64,000 nucleotides of DNA from Zoogloea oleivorans (lineage in GTDB: Bacteria > Pseudomonadota > Gammaproteobacteria > Burkholderiales > Rhodocyclaceae). The position numbers and the translations under genes are program-made. Below are positions 1 through 10,767 of this stretch, piece after piece (positions within the stretch are counted from its first letter, which is position 1; each line of letters opens with the position of its first letter). The notes beneath the pieces are model-generated. The model was not told the origin of the DNA and made no database searches. It saw nothing but the letters and a program-made list of their open reading frames with translations. The stretch is taken from assembly GCA_030157785.1 (NCBI GenBank), contig JAOAUC010000055.1, forward strand, positions 124,001 to 188,000, given 5' to 3'.

Positions 1-90
1 CAGCCCTGTCCATGCCCCGCACTGCTCGGGTCGATGTCCCGGACCGCCCGCCCCCACCCGCGTGCTACTCATGAGACGTTCCAGGTATGG

Positions 91-117
91 CCGGCCCTGT
101 CCGCGGGATAGGGCCGG
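91..117. repeat. Hairpin-forming inverted repeat
   Basis: Two 12-base arms (91-102 and 106-117) are complementary apart from one G-T pair, with a 3-base loop. No T-run follows on either strand, so it is not a standard Rho-independent terminator. It lies downstream of the minus-strand gene ending at 177 and could be a transcript-end stabiliser or a REP-like element. The remaining bases up to 176 hold nothing I recognise. Confidence 0.5.
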
Positions 118-176
118 ACTGTCCCGTCAGTACTCGCGAGACACCCACAGACAGGGCCGACCACCAAGCGTGGTGC

Positions 177-644
177 TCAGGCGGCCGGTTTGGCAGGGCT
201 GCGCGGCTTGCGGGACAGGCGGGTCTGCATGGCGCCCCTGAGGGTATCCAGGGCGGTGCCCTTGCCGCCGACCTTGGCCAGGGCGTAGCCGTCGAAGGAG
301 GCGCTCATGATGTCGCTGCCGAGGGCCAGTTCAGTGTCGTCGCTGCGGTCGGTGAGGGTGCGCAGGCGCTGCTGGAGCGGACGCAGGGCGTCGAGGGCCA
401 CGATGTCCTGCTGGAGACCGGCGAGATCGAAATTGCCGGGCACGATGCCGGGGTTCTGGCGCAGCACCAGTTCGGTCTGGCGGCAGAAGACTTCGGATTT
501 GTCGCCCATCTTGATGGCTTTGCGGCGCTCGTCGGCGGAGAGCGTGATGAGGACGTCGAGCTTGGCTTCGAGCACCGCGAGGGCGCCGTTGATGGCCTCG
601 AGATCAGCGGGGGAGAATTCGATGGCAACGAGGTTCTGGGTCAT
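177..644 (-). CDS. Hypothetical protein, 155 aa, helical
   Basis: I do not recognise this family. The frame is open further upstream, but the ATG at 644 has an AAGGAG ribosome site 8 bases before it, and the protein then begins MTQNLVAIEFS, so I chose it. The sequence looks soluble and mostly helical, with no signal peptide or membrane segment, a Leu-rich centre and a basic, Pro/Ala-rich tail (KPRSPAKPAA). It is a single gene, followed by the hairpin at 91-117. The opposite strand is also open here, but the ribosome site and amino-acid composition favour this strand. Confidence 0.7.
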   Translation of the reverse strand: MTQNLVAIEFSPADLEAINGALAVLEAKLDVLITLSADERRKAIKMGDKSEVFCRQTELVLRQNPGIVPGNFDLAGLQQDIVALDALRPLQQRLRTLTDRSDDTELALGSDIMSASFDGYALAKVGGKGTALDTLRGAMQTRLSRKPRSPAKPAA

Positions 645-872
645 GGGAAAGGCTCCTTGGCGTTGATGGAATCGCAAACCAATGACATCCTCTTGTGCGG
701 ACGTCATTGTCAAAAGCCGCCGACCTTACAACAGAAAGATGCCCACGACATCCACCGAAAATGGAGGGAGAAGGGGGTGACGGCCAGGCTTACATGCGGA
801 TACAGATAGCCGGTCATCGAAACCTCGTGGTCTTCGTTAGTCGCTCATAGGCACAGACAACCGGAGACGCAA

Positions 873-1148
873 ATGCTCACCAACCCCAGCAAAGAATCCA
901 CCCAGTTCATCAACTCGCTCAAGCGGGCGGGGATTCAGATCAATAACGAGCGCGAAGTCATCGAGCGCCTGGAGGAAGCCCGGGAATGGCACTACGCCTT
1001 CACGACGCTGGCCCGGGAAGGCAAGCGGATCGGTATCTGGTTTGCGGCCACCGCCAAAACCCGCTCGGATCAATTGCAGCGCCTGTTTGCCAAGTACCAT
1101 TTCTCGGGCAATGCCGAGGCAGCCTTCGAGTCCAGCCTGGTGCGCTGA
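873..1148 (+). CDS. Hypothetical small protein, 91 aa
   Basis: A short basic soluble protein starting MLTNPSKESTQF with a GGAG site 6 bases upstream of the ATG. It has an amphipathic helix with a VIERLEEAREWHYAF segment and no signal peptide or Cys motif. A strong terminator begins about 25 bases after its stop, which supports it being a real expressed gene. I do not recognise a family. The 228 bases between it and the upstream divergent gene (645-872) probably carry both promoters, but I see no clear motif there. Confidence 0.6.
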   Translation: MLTNPSKESTQFINSLKRAGIQINNEREVIERLEEAREWHYAFTTLAREGKRIGIWFAATAKTRSDQLQRLFAKYHFSGNAEAAFESSLVR

Positions 1149-1172
1149 GGCACGCATCGCTGAATTGGCGGC

Positions 1173-1205
1173 AAAAAAAGGCCAACCTCTGCGGTTGGCC
1201 TTTTT
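1173..1205. terminator. Bidirectional Rho-independent terminator
   Basis: A perfect 8-bp stem (1180-1187 with 1193-1200) and 5-base loop, preceded by a run of seven A and followed by five T, so it can work on both strands. It lies between the convergent small gene ending at 1148 and katG ending at 1219, and serves both. Confidence 0.93.
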
Positions 1206-1218
1206 GCTTCAGGCGGGA

Positions 1219-3516
<2,298 letters not shown>

Positions 3517-3570
3517 CTACACACTCGCGGGCTGCTACATTGCGGGCCGCCGATCCGAACGCCAAAGCCC

Positions 3571-4491
3571 ATGCAAGCCTTACTCGATGCCATCGCCACG
3601 ATGAGCATGCCCACCGATGCCCAGCGCGTGCTCCACGGGCGGGGTGGTCTGTTTCCCGGCTGCGAACACTGGACGCTGGATGCCTATCCCCCTGTCTGGG
3701 TGCTGACCAGCTTTCTACCTGTCACCGACGATGAACTGGCCACCCTCCACGCAGCCCTGTCGGCACGCTGGATGCAGTTGAACCCCGGGCAGCCCCTGAA
3801 CTGGGTCTTCCAGTACCGGCACGAAGCCCAGGCCGACACGCGCCTGATGGCCGGCAGCGTCCCCGAATCGCATGTGATCACCGAAAACGGCGCGAGTTTT
3901 CGGGTCCATCTACTCAAGGGGCTGAACCACGGTTTCTTCCTGGACATGGCCGAGGGCCGCAGCTGGGTGCGCGAGCACGTGGCCGCCCGCCCCGGGCTCA
4001 AGGTGCTCAACCTGTTTGCCTACACCTGCTCTTTTTCGGTGGTGGCACTGCTGGCGGGCGCCCGGCAGGTGCTCAATATGGACATGAGCGACGGCGCCCT
4101 GGCCATCGGAAAGCGGAACCACCTGCTCAACGGCCTCAGCGCCGGGGCCAGCTTCCTGCCCCATGACATCTTTGCCTCGTGGGGCAAGATCACGCGCGGC
4201 GGCCCGTATGACCTGATCGTTGTCGACCCGCCCAGTTACCAGAAGGGCAGCTTCGTCGCCGAGAAGGACTACGCCCGCCTCATGCGCCGCCTGCCCGACC
4301 TGCTGGCCCCTGGCGGGCACGCACTGCTGTGCCTCAATTCACCCAAGCTGGGCGTCGCCTTCCTGCAGGACCAGATGCAGGCGCTGGTGCCCCAGCTGAC
4401 GTTTGAGCAACGGCTGCCCAATCCGCCAGTGTTTGCCGATGTGTCGAGCGAGCGTTCGTTGAAGGTGCTGATCTACAGGGCCCCTGACTGA
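3571..4491 (+). CDS. Class I SAM-dependent methyltransferase, RlmI/RlmK-like
   Basis: Probably a 23S rRNA methyltransferase or close relative, 306 aa. The SAM-binding motif I region is NLFAYTCSFSVVALLAGA, followed by an acidic residue in LNMDMSDGAL, and the catalytic-type motif is DLIVVDPPSYQKG. The DPPSY motif and the FFLDMAEGRSWV segment before motif I are typical of the RlmI/RlmK group, but the N-terminal PUA or THUMP domains of those enzymes are absent, so the exact substrate is open. The frame is open from 3511; I prefer the ATG at 3571 although no strong ribosome site is visible. It is divergent from katG and convergent with the chemoreceptor gene, with only 17 bases between stops. Confidence 0.8.
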   Translation: MQALLDAIATMSMPTDAQRVLHGRGGLFPGCEHWTLDAYPPVWVLTSFLPVTDDELATLHAALSARWMQLNPGQPLNWVFQYRHEAQADTRLMAGSVPESHVITENGASFRVHLLKGLNHGFFLDMAEGRSWVREHVAARPGLKVLNLFAYTCSFSVVALLAGARQVLNMDMSDGALAIGKRNHLLNGLSAGASFLPHDIFASWGKITRGGPYDLIVVDPPSYQKGSFVAEKDYARLMRRLPDLLAPGGHALLCLNSPKLGVAFLQDQMQALVPQLTFEQRLPNPPVFADVSSERSLKVLIYRAPD

Positions 4492-4508
4492 CCAGGCCCT
4501 GCGCCCTC

Positions 4509-6539
4509 TCAGATCCTGAACTGTTTCACCTGTGCGGAAATAGCGCTTCCGAGGGCTTCCAGGCGCTCGGCGGAGCGGTTGGCCTGGATGGACGCCATGT
4601 TGTTCTCGTCCGCCACCCGTGCAACGTGCTCCGTCTGGACGGCAACCTGCTGGCTGGCGATGCTCTGCTCGCCCATCGCCAGGGTGATCTCCTGAACCAG
4701 CTCGATGACCTTGTCGGCGTTTTCCTGGATTTCGGTGATCGCGGCACCGGCCTCCCGAGCCAGGGCCGACCCGTGCTCCGCCTGTCCCACCGACTGCCCC
4801 ATGATCTGATTGACCTGAACCGACAGGGACTGGACCGCTTCCACCATGGCGGAAATCTCCCTGGTCGACACGGACGTGCGTTCGGCCAGCTTGCGCACCT
4901 CGTCGGCCACCACGGCAAAGCCCCGGCCACTCTCGCCGGCCCGCGCGGCCTCAATGGCGGCATTGAGCGCCAGCAGGTTGGTCTGCTCCGCCACCTCACG
5001 GATGACGCTGACGATGGTCGAGATACGGCTGGCTTCCTGGGTCAGATCATTGATCACCAGGGAGGCGCGCTGCACCTCATCGGAAATGGCCGTCATCTCC
5101 TGCGTGGCACCGAGAATGGTCTCGCAGCCCTCGCGGGAGCGCCCGCCCGCCCGCTTGGCCAGATCCGCGGCAACTTCTGCGCTGTCGGTGATGTGGGTGA
5201 TGCTCACCGTCATTTCTTCGATGGCTGCGGCCATGGCCGATGCCGAATCACTCGCCAGATGGGACTGCCGGGAGGCATGGACTGACGCTTCCGACATTTC
5301 CTGGGCCGCCTGATCGACTTTCGATACCGTCTCCAGCAGGTCGCTGAATGTCTTGCGGAGGGTTCCCAGCAGGCTGACGATCGCCCCTCCGGTCTGGCCG
5401 ACCTCGTCATTGCCCATCCGGGGAGCCGGCAGCGTGAAATCGTGGGTCTCCTCGACCCGCTGGCAGAAACGCTGCAACTCCCCGAGCGGCACGGACACAA
5501 GCCTGCGGATGGCCAGGGAAATCAGGATGGGCAGCACGATGACGAGGGCAAGGCCGATGGAGCCCGCCAGGTAGATGATGGCGTTCATGCTGCGCCCCAG
5601 ATCCGCCGTGTTCGCTCCCGAGGCGATGACCCAGGAGAGTCGCTCGTTGTGGCCGTAGGCAGCGATCTTGCCCTTGCCGGACGCCCCGCCAGCGCCCTTG
5701 GCCGTATAGCTGATGATCCCCTTCTTCTTCTCGAGCATCTCCTTCACGATGAAGCGGCCATCCGAGTCGGCGATCTCCAGCGCGCTTTTCCCTTCCATTT
5801 CGGGGTGGACGACGAAGTTGCCGAAGGCCGACCCTTCCTTGGCATTCAGCACGAAGACATAGCCGGTCTCGCCGACCCGGGTGGACTTGAGGCGCGCAGT
5901 CAGCGCCTTCAGCTCGTCGGTGAAATCCACGCCGATGAACAGGATGCCGACGACCTGGCCATTTTCCTGGATGGGCACGTACTTGGTGTAATAGTCGCGC
6001 CCGAAGAGGCGGGCCGGACCGCGATAGAAGTCGCCCTTCAGGATCTTCGCGTAGGCCGGATGGGCACGATCAAGGACGGTTCCCACGGCACGGGAGCCAT
6101 CCTCCTTCTTCAGTGACGTGGTGACGCGCACGAAGTCATCGCCGTCCCGGGCAAAGACGGTCGCAACGCCGCCGGTCTCCTTGGTGAACATGTCCACCAG
6201 TCCGAAATCCAGGTTGAGCGGCTTGCCGCCCAGCCGCAGCACGGGCACCGACCGCTCACCAATTTTTGCTGTGCTGGAGGCGTCCAGGTGAAGGGGCTCG
6301 TGAAGACTGAACTGCAGGGCGGTCATCAGGCGGTCGGCCCCTTTTTCCAGCTGCACGGCAAAGACATCCACCATGTCCAGCACCGTGGTATTCAAGGTTT
6401 CCACTGTGCTGGTGGCAGCTTCTGTCACCAGCCGGTCGGAGAAACGACTGAGCACGATCGAGCCGATCGCGAAGGCCACGAGCAAGACGGCGACGATAAC
6501 CGCAGTCAGCTTTTGCCCAAGGCTGCTATTGCGAAACAT
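4509..6539 (-). CDS. Methyl-accepting chemotaxis protein with Cache sensor
   Basis: A 676-aa transmembrane chemoreceptor. TM1 lies at about residues 11-32, followed by a periplasmic Cache region of roughly 290 residues of the Cache3-Cache2 type ([17 protein letters not shown], later SWVIASGAN). TM2 is at about 325-350, then HAMP and a long cytoplasmic coiled coil. The signalling tip is present ([18 protein letters not shown], then [18 protein letters not shown]). There is no C-terminal CheB/CheR pentapeptide, as the protein ends QVKQFRI. It transmits ligand binding to CheA/CheW, which are not in this window. The gene is divergent from the SulP gene, and an FNR-type box lies in the shared upstream region. 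The ligand cannot be read from sequence. Confidence 0.95.
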   Translation of the reverse strand: MFRNSSLGQKLTAVIVAVLLVAFAIGSIVLSRFSDRLVTEAATSTVETLNTTVLDMVDVFAVQLEKGADRLMTALQFSLHEPLHLDASSTAKIGERSVPVLRLGGKPLNLDFGLVDMFTKETGGVATVFARDGDDFVRVTTSLKKEDGSRAVGTVLDRAHPAYAKILKGDFYRGPARLFGRDYYTKYVPIQENGQVVGILFIGVDFTDELKALTARLKSTRVGETGYVFVLNAKEGSAFGNFVVHPEMEGKSALEIADSDGRFIVKEMLEKKKGIISYTAKGAGGASGKGKIAAYGHNERLSWVIASGANTADLGRSMNAIIYLAGSIGLALVIVLPILISLAIRRLVSVPLGELQRFCQRVEETHDFTLPAPRMGNDEVGQTGGAIVSLLGTLRKTFSDLLETVSKVDQAAQEMSEASVHASRQSHLASDSASAMAAAIEEMTVSITHITDSAEVAADLAKRAGGRSREGCETILGATQEMTAISDEVQRASLVINDLTQEASRISTIVSVIREVAEQTNLLALNAAIEAARAGESGRGFAVVADEVRKLAERTSVSTREISAMVEAVQSLSVQVNQIMGQSVGQAEHGSALAREAGAAITEIQENADKVIELVQEITLAMGEQSIASQQVAVQTEHVARVADENNMASIQANRSAERLEALGSAISAQVKQFRI

Positions 6540-6644
6540 ATATTGTTCTCTCCGATCAATTGGCCATCACGGGGATGGCTTCCGGCATCAATCGGCAGCG
6601 GATGCGGGAACTGAAGGTCCAGCGCGCTAGACCGGCAGCCTCCA

Positions 6645-6658
6645 TTGACCTGGGTCAA
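6645..6658. promoter_or_regulatory. FNR/ANR-type box between mcp and sulP
   Basis: TTGAC-CTGG-GTCAA is a perfect inverted repeat with 4-base spacing, matching the ANR/FNR/DNR half-site pattern TTGAY-N4-RTCAA. It lies 106 bases upstream of the chemoreceptor start and 97 bases upstream of the SulP start. I do not see a good -10 at the ideal distance on either side, so which gene it controls, and the sign of control, are uncertain. Confidence 0.6.
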
Positions 6659-6754
6659 GAGCCGCCACCGGGTACGAACATGCGGGAGGCCACCCGACGG
6701 ATTAACATGAAGCGATTCGATGGGTTTGCGGCGCCTGGTCAGGAGACAATAAAA

Positions 6755-8956
6755 ATGGAAAAGTCCGGGGCATCCTCCTGGCCGGGTGATCTGTGGGGCG
6801 GCCTGGCATCGATGCTGGTAGCGCTTCCTTCGGCCATTGCCTTCGGCGTCACGATCTTTTCGCCGCTCGGCGCGGACAACGCGGCCCAGGGAGCCCTGGC
6901 CGGGATTCTTGGCGCAACCGCACTGGGGCTGATCGCGCCGGCCTTTGGCGGCACAGACAGGCTGATCACCGCGCCGTGCGCCCCCGCGGCAGCGGTTCTG
7001 GTGGCGGTGGCCATCGAGTTTGCCCGCCAGGGAATCAGCGCTGAATCGAGCGTGCTCATGCTCATGCTCATCGGCCTGCTGGCCGGATGCCTCCAGATCG
7101 CCCTGGGGCTCGTCGGTGTCGGCCGCCTGATCAAGTTCATTCCCTATCCGGTGGTCTGCGGCTATCTCAGCGGGGTGGGCCTGACCATCATCGGCGGCCA
7201 GCTTCCGCGCGTGCTCGGGGTGCCCAAGAGCATGGGTTTCTGGCAGGCGCTCACCGACCCGTCGGCATGGCACTGGCAGAGCATCGCGGTCGGTGTGCTG
7301 GTAGTTGTTACGATGCTGACGGCGCCGCGCATCATCCGCGCGGTGCCGGCCTCGATCATCGCCATGCTCGTCGGTGTGCTCGCCTACCTCGGACTCGGGC
7401 TGGCCGATCATGCGCTCTGGAACACCGTCGACAACCCGCTGGTGGTGGGGCCCCTGAGCGCTGCCGTCAGCAATCTGCCCGAAGCCCTGACGAGAAACTA
7501 CCACACCCTGCGCGCCTTCGATCCGGCCCTGCTACCCCTGATTCTGCTGCCGGCACTGACCCTCGCCGCGCTGCTGTCGATCGACACCCTGAAGACCAGC
7601 GTGGTGCTCGACGCACTCACCGGCACCCACCACAACCCGAACCGCGAGCTTCTGGCGCAGGGCCTCGGCAATGCGGGCTCCGCGCTCATCGGCGGCATCC
7701 CGGGCGCCGGCCAGATGGGTGCATCGATGGTCAACCTGGCCAGCGGTGCACAAACCCGGCGCTCGGGGATGCTCGAAGGCGTTTTTGCCCTGACCGCCTT
7801 CCTTGCCCTGTCGCCCTTGGTCGCCTGGATACCGATCGCGGCACTGGGCGGCATCCTGCTGGTCATCGGCTATCGCATGATCGACCAGCACAGCCTTGAG
7901 TTCTTCCAGAGCAAGGCGACCCGCTTCGACTTCATGGTCATCGTCGCCGTCATCCTTACCGCCCTGTCGGTGAGCCTGATCGCGGCGTCGGGGGTCGGCA
8001 TCCTGCTGGCCATCGGCCTCTATATCCGCGAACAGACCAAGAGCTCGATCCTGCACCGCAAGATCGAGGGTGGAGAACAATTCTCGAAAGTCGTCCGGCA
8101 CGATCAGGAGCTGTCGATCCTGTCACTCAACGGCAGCAAGACCGTCATCGTCGAGCTGCAGGGCAGCCTCTTTTTCGGTACGGCCAATCAGCTCTACCTG
8201 GCCCTCGAGCCGGAAATCGGACCGCGTACCTACGTGATCCTCAACATGCGGCGGGTGCAGTCGCTCGATCTGACGGCCACCCATGTGCTGGAACAGATCA
8301 AGGATCGTCTCGAAGCGGTCGGGGCCTACCTGATCTTCACGGAGATTCCCCGCGGCCTGCCGAGCGGCCTGAAAATGAAACGCTATCTGCGCGAAGTGGG
8401 ATTGGTCAGGGACACCAGCAAGGCCCTCGCCTTCCGGCAACTCGACGAGGCACTGGAATGGATCGAAAGCGAACTGCTCAAGGCCGCATCGTACGTGGCA
8501 GAAGACAACGGCCCACCCCTTGAACTTGCCGAGCTGGAGCACCTGCTGGGGTGGAAGCCGGCGACCCTCACCAGCCTGGCGCAGATCATTGAACAACAGC
8601 ACTTTCCGGCGGGAACCCGGGTCTTCGACGCGGGGACTCCGGGCGGCGACCTGCTCTTCATCCGTCGCGGCACGGTTCGCGTGGAAATGCCCCTCATGAA
8701 GAAGAACATCTGGCACATCGGTACCTTTGGCAGGGGCGATTTCATTGGTGAGATGGGCTTCCTCGACAGCCAGCGGCGTACCGCCGATGCCATTGCGCTG
8801 ACCGATACCGACTGCTTCATCCTGTCCCGCGCCAAGTTCGACACCGCCACAGCCGGTGCCGGCCCACGCTCGGCCTATATCTTCGAGGGCATTGCCAGCG
8901 TGCTGGCCATGCGCCTGCGCTTCATGAACAAGGAGCTGCGCGCCCTGCGGACCTAG
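6755..8956 (+). CDS. SulP anion transporter fused to STAS and cyclic-nucleotide-binding domains
   Basis: A 733-aa inner-membrane anion transporter of the SulP/SLC26 family (sulfate, bicarbonate or dicarboxylate cannot be told apart from sequence). The N-terminal 430 or so residues carry the multi-helix transport core with the family-typical SAIAFGVTIFSPLG and GIPGAGQMGASMVNLASGAQ stretches. A STAS domain follows at about 450-570 (IVELQGSLFFGTANQLYLAL). A cNMP-binding domain lies at about 610-725, with a phosphate-cassette-like segment (FIGEMGFLDSQRRTAD) keeping the Glu and Arg expected for cyclic-nucleotide binding. The frame is open from 6560, but the ATG at 6755 has AGGAG 9 bases upstream. 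Three-part fusions occur in other bacteria but are far from standard. The neighbouring FNR-type box hints at oxygen control. Confidence 0.93.
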   Translation: MEKSGASSWPGDLWGGLASMLVALPSAIAFGVTIFSPLGADNAAQGALAGILGATALGLIAPAFGGTDRLITAPCAPAAAVLVAVAIEFARQGISAESSVLMLMLIGLLAGCLQIALGLVGVGRLIKFIPYPVVCGYLSGVGLTIIGGQLPRVLGVPKSMGFWQALTDPSAWHWQSIAVGVLVVVTMLTAPRIIRAVPASIIAMLVGVLAYLGLGLADHALWNTVDNPLVVGPLSAAVSNLPEALTRNYHTLRAFDPALLPLILLPALTLAALLSIDTLKTSVVLDALTGTHHNPNRELLAQGLGNAGSALIGGIPGAGQMGASMVNLASGAQTRRSGMLEGVFALTAFLALSPLVAWIPIAALGGILLVIGYRMIDQHSLEFFQSKATRFDFMVIVAVILTALSVSLIAASGVGILLAIGLYIREQTKSSILHRKIEGGEQFSKVVRHDQELSILSLNGSKTVIVELQGSLFFGTANQLYLALEPEIGPRTYVILNMRRVQSLDLTATHVLEQIKDRLEAVGAYLIFTEIPRGLPSGLKMKRYLREVGLVRDTSKALAFRQLDEALEWIESELLKAASYVAEDNGPPLELAELEHLLGWKPATLTSLAQIIEQQHFPAGTRVFDAGTPGGDLLFIRRGTVRVEMPLMKKNIWHIGTFGRGDFIGEMGFLDSQRRTADAIALTDTDCFILSRAKFDTATAGAGPRSAYIFEGIASVLAMRLRFMNKELRALRT

Positions 8957-9074
8957 CCGCCCTGCCAGGTGTCGGCGAAGACCTTGCAAAACCCCGGGGT
9001 CGGTCTAGAGTTCAAATGACACCGTCACCAGGCCGCCACTTTTTCTCCGACTCAACGCGAAGGGCATTATCCAT

Positions 9075-9491
9075 ATGGCTGATATTTATCTGTTAGGTCA
9101 CGGGAGCTGGGATAGGAGAGGCGCGGCGGATGCATTTACGAGCGTTCCGAAGGACACCTCGGTCCTCTTTTACACCCCTGTGGGCCGCTTCATTTCCTCG
9201 CGACAAGTCGCGGCGATCATGCGCGGTGATGCGGGGTGCCTGCGGCCGGCGCAGGAATACAAGGCCTATTTCAACTGTCCACAGGTCAAGCTGAGCGATG
9301 GGCTCTTCCCGGTGGAGGAGCAGGCCATCCTGACATCCGGCAAGCGCTTTGTTCGTGTGGCCGTCGACACATTGCTCTCGGAGCTTCTCGAGAAGTACGC
9401 CGGCAATCGTCTGCACTGGCTCGCCTGCTTTCCGCGCCTCGCGGGGCGCGACACCACCGAAGGTGGTTACAACGACGATTATTTCCCGTAA
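9075..9491 (+). CDS. Small protein resembling the Stv domain
   Basis: 138 aa starting MADIYLLGHGSWDRRG, with VPKDTSVLFYTPVGRFI shortly after. The order GHG, then V-P-x-x-T-x-V-x-F-Y, then a Gly and a short hydrophobic stretch, is the pattern I associate with the 'putative adhesin Stv' domain, usually seen at the C-terminus of secreted or polymorphic-toxin-type proteins. Here it stands alone without a signal peptide or large carrier. The two conserved-looking Cys residues in the C-terminal half (YFNCPQ, WLACFP) may matter. The ribosome site is weak (GAAGG about 10 bases upstream). It is flanked by unrelated genes. The assignment rests on motif memory only and no molecular function follows from it. 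Confidence 0.6.
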   Translation: MADIYLLGHGSWDRRGAADAFTSVPKDTSVLFYTPVGRFISSRQVAAIMRGDAGCLRPAQEYKAYFNCPQVKLSDGLFPVEEQAILTSGKRFVRVAVDTLLSELLEKYAGNRLHWLACFPRLAGRDTTEGGYNDDYFP

Positions 9492-9591
9492 GTCCTGCTT
9501 CATCGCCGATGGCCACCAAGCCGAGGGGCGAGCCGGTTCCGAAATCGAATTAGTATTCGGCCTCATCCGGATGGAGGCCCCTTACTGACTC

Positions 9592-10767
9592 ATGAACAAT
9601 CGCGAACGTTTCCTTGAACTGCAATCGGTGTTGACGGCCCATCAGGCGCTGTGGCGGCCCTTGCCGTTTTACGTTCGCCGGCCCGACTGGTGCGCGCAAT
9701 GGCCCGCCCTGACCGAGGATGTCCTGGCGCTCGACGAGGCCCTGCTGGAGCAATTCACCTGCGATCCGGAGGCCAGCCTGGCGTGGCTGGGCGAGCGACT
9801 GCCGGTCGCCCGACGACTGGCGGCCCTGTGCGACGTGCCGCCGTTGCCGCCCCGGGCGCTCCCGCCCTGTGATGCACATTTCGACTGGAAGGTGCCTGGA
9901 CGCAAGCGCGAACAGATCGATGCCTTTGCCGCCCACGGGCCGGCCTCACGGGCGCCGCTCCTCGAGTGGTGTGCCGGTAAGGGGCACCTCGGGCGACGCC
10001 TGGCGCTCACCGACAATCTGCCCGTCAGCTCGCTGGAAATCGACCCGGCCCTGTGCGAGGACGCGGCGCGCCTTGCCAGCCGTGCCGGCGTTGCACAAAC
10101 CGTACTGTGCGCCGACGCCCTCGACGAGGCGTCCCGCGCCCATGTGCATGGCCATTCGGTACTGGCCCTGCATGCCTGCGGCGAGCTGCACCGCGCGCTG
10201 GTGCGCACCGCGGCCGACGACGGCGCCCACAGCTACCGCATCGCCCCGTGCTGCTACTACCGTGGTGCCCAAGACGGCTATCGCCCCCTGAGCCGCGATG
10301 CGTCGCTGCACCTGGATGGCGGCGCCCTGCGCCTGGCGGTCACCGAAACCGTCACCGCGCCCCAGCGCATCCGCCAGCGCCTGGCCCGTGACCAGGCCTG
10401 GAAGCTGGCCTTCATCGCCCTGCGCAATGACATCCTCGGCGAGGCGATCCGGCCCTTCAAACCGGTGCCCTCGATCTGGCTATCGGGCGACTTTGCGACC
10501 TACGGCCAGTCGCTGGCCCGGCGCGAGAAGCTGCCCCTGCCGGATGTCGTCGACTGGCCGCACTGGCTGGCCGCCGGCGAAGCCCGGCGCGCCGACGTGC
10601 GCCGCCTGGAACTGGTGCGCCATGCCTTTCGCCGCGCACTGGAAATGTGGCTGGTCATGGATGTGGCGCTGGGCCTCGAAGAAGCCGGCTTCGAGGTGCA
10701 AGTCGGCACCTTTTGCGAACGCTCGCTCACCCCGCGGAACCTGATGGTGCTGGCCCACCGGGAGTGA
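9592..10767 (+). CDS. Methyltransferase-domain protein (CCYY-type)
   Basis: 391-aa cytoplasmic protein with a Rossmann-type SAM-binding motif (LLEWCAGKGHLGRRLA), an acidic residue after strand two (SSLEIDPALCEDA), and a HACGELHRALV segment followed by APCCYY. The GKGHLGR plus HACG plus PCCY series is seen in the TRM13/METTL25/GSTCD-like methyltransferase group, so an RNA or small-molecule methyltransferase is likely; the substrate is unknown. The C-terminal third has a long region of unknown role. Its 3' end overlaps the 3' end of the opposite-strand gene by 41 bp. Confidence 0.75.
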   Translation: MNNRERFLELQSVLTAHQALWRPLPFYVRRPDWCAQWPALTEDVLALDEALLEQFTCDPEASLAWLGERLPVARRLAALCDVPPLPPRALPPCDAHFDWKVPGRKREQIDAFAAHGPASRAPLLEWCAGKGHLGRRLALTDNLPVSSLEIDPALCEDAARLASRAGVAQTVLCADALDEASRAHVHGHSVLALHACGELHRALVRTAADDGAHSYRIAPCCYYRGAQDGYRPLSRDASLHLDGGALRLAVTETVTAPQRIRQRLARDQAWKLAFIALRNDILGEAIRPFKPVPSIWLSGDFATYGQSLARREKLPLPDVVDWPHWLAAGEARRADVRRLELVRHAFRRALEMWLVMDVALGLEEAGFEVQVGTFCERSLTPRNLMVLAHRE

